From Pacificimonas sp963710205 (GTDB lineage: Bacteria; Pseudomonadota; Alphaproteobacteria; Sphingomonadales; Sphingomonadaceae): a DNA stretch of 64,000 nucleotides. The stretch covers positions 248,001-312,000 of the forward strand of contig CAVPZG010000004.1 of assembly GCA_963710205.1 (NCBI GenBank), written 5' to 3'. Positions 62,118 through 64,000 of the stretch are shown piece by piece. Both the position numbers and the translations under genes were made by a program. A model generated the notes under the pieces. The model made no database searches. It saw only the letters and a list, made by a program, of their open reading frames with translations, and had not been told where the DNA came from. Positions within the stretch are counted from its first letter, which is position 1. Each line of letters opens with the position of its first letter.

Positions 62118-62593
62118 GCCGGTCTCTCCGCCATCTTCATTTCCCGCGCGCCGGCCTTGATCGCTTTCACGATGTTCACATAGCCGGTGCAGCGGCAGAG
62201 ATTGCCCTCCAGTTCATGGGCGATGACATCGTCATCGACATCTCCGCCGTGGCGGTCGGCGATACCGATTCCGGCGATAATCATGCCGGGCGTGCAAAAG
62301 CCGCACTGCAGGCCGTGCGCGTCCTTGAACGCGGCCTGCATGGGGTGGAGCCTGCCATCTGTCGACAGCCCCTCGACCGTCACGATTTCCGCGCCCTCGG
62401 CCTGGGCCAGCAGCATGGTGCAGGCCTTCACGGGCTCCCCGTTCATCAGAACGTTGCACGCGCCGCACTGGCTGGTGTCGCAGCCGATATGTGTACCGGT
62501 CAGGCCCAGATTGTCACGGAGAACGTCCACAAGGAGCGCGGTCGGGGCGGCGTCGACCTTGGTCGGTTCGCCGTTCAGGGTCAGGGTGGTCAT
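62114..62593 (-). CDS. coxS: 2Fe-2S subunit of xanthine/CO dehydrogenase family
   Basis: A 159-residue iron-sulfur subunit. First cluster: GCDTSQCGACNVLMNGEPVKAC (C-x4-C-x2-C..C); second cluster: LQCGFCTPGMIIAG and NLCRCTGYVNIVKA. Start set at MTTLTLNGEP. The small and medium subunits are here, the molybdopterin-binding large subunit is not within the window on this side. Confidence 0.93.
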   Translation of the reverse strand: MTTLTLNGEPTKVDAAPTALLVDVLRDNLGLTGTHIGCDTSQCGACNVLMNGEPVKACTMLLAQAEGAEIVTVEGLSTDGRLHPMQAAFKDAHGLQCGFCTPGMIIAGIGIADRHGGDVDDDVIAHELEGNLCRCTGYVNIVKAIKAGAREMKMAERPA

Positions 62594-62770
62594 GGCGGTG
62601 AGGAATAGCGCGCGCGGGCCACAACGCCAAGACTGGTGATTATGCTTGTTGGCTCGGCTTCTTACGGCAGCCCGTTCCGCACTTCCAAGGCCCGCCATCC
62701 GCCACCGTAGCCTGCCGGGGTGGCGGGTGGGGGGGGTGCGGCAAGGAACAAGGCTTTGCCGGAAAACACC

Positions 62771-62950
62771 AAAAAACCCCGCAACCGGGGCCGTGGTTGC
62801 GGGGTCTGAAACCTTTTGGGTTGGGCGGCAGCTCCGGGGCCGTGGCGCTGCCGCCCATGATATTCTCGGGATCAATCCCGTCCTGAGGACCGGTAGTCAG
62901 TTCCCTTACTCGTCTTGCGCCAGCCTCCGGGGCCGTGGTTGCTGGCAACG
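62771..62950 (-). ncRNA. Candidate sigma-54-dependent small RNA with three identical-loop hairpins
   Basis: About 180 nt on the minus strand. Hairpin 1 pairs GCCAGC with GCTGGC (62946-62941 / 62924-62919). Hairpin 2 is a perfect 10-bp stem GGGCGGCAGC / GCTGCCGCCC (62856-62847 / 62832-62823). Hairpin 3 is CCCCGCAACC / GGTTGCGGGG (62804-62795 / 62786-62777) followed by TTTTTT, an intrinsic terminator. All three carry the same 12 nt, CCACGGCCCCGG, in or closing the loop. Between 1 and 2 are two small hairpins (GTCC-TCA-GGAC and CGGGA-TTGA-TCCCG). The start is set 12 bases past the sigma-54 GC. No known family recognised. Confidence 0.75.
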
Positions 62951-62960
62951 GGGATAGAGT

Positions 62961-62976
62961 AGCAACCGGCGTGCCA
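62961..62976 (-). promoter_or_regulatory. Sigma-54 (RpoN) promoter for the small RNA
   Basis: TGGCACG-CCGG-TTGCT on the minus strand, positions 62976 down to 62961, matches the sigma-54 consensus TGGCACG-N4-TTGCW exactly, with GG at 62975/62974 and GC at 62963/62962, 12 bases apart. Predicted start about 62950, directly before the first hairpin. Confidence 0.8.
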
Positions 62977-63086
62977 ATTCTGTCCCCGTCAGACCTTTCA
63001 GCCGTTTGGGTGGTTAAGCCGCGTTCACTGTTCCAGATCGGGGCAGGGCACTGTGAGCCGACTGTCCCGCTTTGGGACGTTAACCT

Positions 63087-63341
63087 CTATCCCGCCGATG
63101 GCTCGAGCCCGAGTGCTGCCTTGTAGGTGTCAAGCAGCGCTTCCTGTTCGTCGCGGTCATCCTTGTCCATCTTCCGCAGGCGCACGACCATACGCATGAT
63201 CTTCGGGTCGAAGCCTTCTGACTTCGCCTCGCCGTAGACGAGGCGGATATCGTCGGCGATGGCCTGCTTTTCTTCTTCGAGCCGCTCGATGCGCTCGATG
63301 AAAAGACGCAGCTGTTCGGAACTATGGGTGGCGTCTGCCAA
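63087..63341 (-). CDS. gapR: GapR (DUF2312) nucleoid-associated protein
   Basis: An 84-residue helical protein: QLRLFIERIERLEEEKQAIADDIRLVYGEAKSEGFDPKIMRMVVRLRKMDKDDRDEQEALLDTYKAALG (in parts), the whole DUF2312 domain. In Caulobacter GapR is an essential DNA clamp that binds overtwisted AT-rich DNA ahead of replication and transcription forks. Full length. Neighbour of DUF1244 and pyk, an alphaproteobacterial arrangement. Confidence 0.94.
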   Translation of the reverse strand: MADATHSSEQLRLFIERIERLEEEKQAIADDIRLVYGEAKSEGFDPKIMRMVVRLRKMDKDDRDEQEALLDTYKAALGLEPSAG

Positions 63342-63383
63342 GAAACTTCTCCTGATGATGAGTGAGCGGAGTCGGTATTGGCG

Positions 63384-63683
63384 TTAATGATTCTTCGCAA
63401 CGCTCTCGTTCATCAGGGCGAGCTGCTCTTCGGTCGCCGGCTGCTGGTATTTCTCCTTCCATTCGGACGGGGGCATACCGTAGATCGCGGCGCGGGCGTC
63501 GTCCTTGGTCATCTCGATGCCCTTCGCCTCCGCAGCCTCCAGATACCAGTCGCCCAGGCAGTTGCGGCAGAACCCCGTGCGGCCCATCAGGTCGATATTC
63601 TGCACGTCGGTGCGGTGCTGAAGGTGCTGTACCAGCCTGCGGAAGGCGGCGGCTTCAAGTTCGGTGCGGGTGGCGGTGTCCAT
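63384..63683 (-). CDS. DUF1244 domain protein
   Basis: A 99-residue protein with the complete DUF1244 domain: AAAFRRLVQHLQHRTDVQNIDLMGRTGFCRNCLGDWYLEAA, then GMPPSEWKEKYQ. The FCRNCL Cys pair suggests metal binding. Function unknown. ATG at 63683 chosen over one three codons upstream. Divergent from pyruvate kinase. Confidence 0.9.
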   Translation of the reverse strand: MDTATRTELEAAAFRRLVQHLQHRTDVQNIDLMGRTGFCRNCLGDWYLEAAEAKGIEMTKDDARAAIYGMPPSEWKEKYQQPATEEQLALMNESVAKNH

Positions 63684-63760
63684 GATCTTCATAATCCTTC
63701 GCTTGCACTTTCGGGGCGGTGCGGCAAAGCACGGCCCTGTTTCAATCGGGAGGGTCAGAC

Positions 63761-64000
63761 GTGAGCATCGAACCGCGCGGGCGCAAGGTCAGAATTCTTG
63801 CCACGCTGGGACCGGCATCGAACTCGCCAGAGCAGATCGAGGCGCTGTACCGGGCCGGCGCGGATGCGTTTCGCGTGAACATGAGCCACGGCGCGCACGA
63901 GGATCATCGTGCGGTGATCGGCCATATCCGGGCGCTGGAGACGAAGCTGGGGCGGCCAATGACCATCCTGGCTGACCTGCAGGGGCCGAAAATCCGCATC
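63761..64000 (+). CDS. pyk: Pyruvate kinase, N-terminal part (continues past window)
   Basis: Eighty codons are visible, open to the window edge. GTG at 63761 follows GGGAGGG. The frame reads RGRKVRILATLGPASNSPEQIEALYRAG, AFRVNMSHGAHEDH and TILADLQGPKIRI, the standard start of the pyruvate kinase barrel (substrate Arg in RVNMSHG, and DLQGPKIR). Final step of glycolysis, PEP to pyruvate. Confidence 0.95.
   Translation, partial: MSIEPRGRKVRILATLGPASNSPEQIEALYRAGADAFRVNMSHGAHEDHRAVIGHIRALETKLGRPMTILADLQGPKIRI

Noticed and set aside
62640..62948. A 102-codon minus-strand frame over the small RNA
   Set aside because: Its codons follow three stem-loops with perfect stems and identical loops in different reading frames, and it runs through a U-tract terminator. 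No family resemblance.

Overview
The window is GC-rich chromosomal DNA from an alphaproteobacterium, most likely a member of the Sphingomonadales. Support comes from the tail end of a Rhodobacter-type gene transfer agent (GTA) cluster with a DUF2793 gene, a circularly permuted two-piece tmRNA encoding the tag ANDNEAFAMAA, an alpha-type SspB, GapR, a fused ThiS-ThiG, and spinster-like MFS carriers of the kind common in sphingomonads. This is inference from gene content; there is no rRNA to confirm it.

Layout. 1-4.1 kb: the last GTA tail genes (g13, g14, g15 homologues and DUF2793), with a 300-base non-coding insert between g14 and g15. 4.2-10.7 kb: an OmpA-type porin, an SCP2 protein, a lipoprotein, a degenerate EAL protein, LipB, a lone FliN-like protein, a membrane-linked hydrolase and a PEP-CTERM protein. 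10.6-25 kb: accessory metabolism, with epoxide hydrolase, GMC oxidoreductase, two related MFS carriers, a hydrolase-flavin reductase fusion, a carotenoid oxygenase divergent from its likely TetR regulator, BrkB-like and Ca/Na exchanger proteins, PagL and an amidohydrolase. 25.4-34.2 kb: rpoB-rpoC. 34.3-36.1 kb: a four-gene operon that looks autoregulated. 36.4-40.5 kb: a glycosyltransferase-sulfotransferase pair, tmRNA, an acyltransferase and SspB. 40.6-54.9 kb: FumC, Gmk, a DegP-like protease, propionyl-CoA carboxylase alpha, a racemase, a DUF5694 protein, aroQ-accB-accC, thiSG, CsbD, cardiolipin synthase and an O-antigen ligase-like protein. 55-60 kb: tRNA-Glu, recJ, glpX, ruvA, ruvC and yebC. 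61-64 kb: coxM/coxS-type subunits without a large subunit, a candidate small RNA, gapR, DUF1244 and the start of pyruvate kinase.

The most unusual item is a candidate small RNA on the minus strand at 62950-62771. It has an exact match to the sigma-54 consensus (TGGCACG-N4-TTGCT) upstream, three hairpins that all display the same 12-nt loop sequence, and an intrinsic terminator built from the third hairpin. I do not recognise the family.

Four single-base insertions interrupt three otherwise intact genes: rpoB (two), pccA and an epoxide hydrolase. Because rpoB is essential, these are best read as sequence errors, and those genes are annotated across the breaks. GC-rich palindromes of REP type recur in several intergenic gaps.
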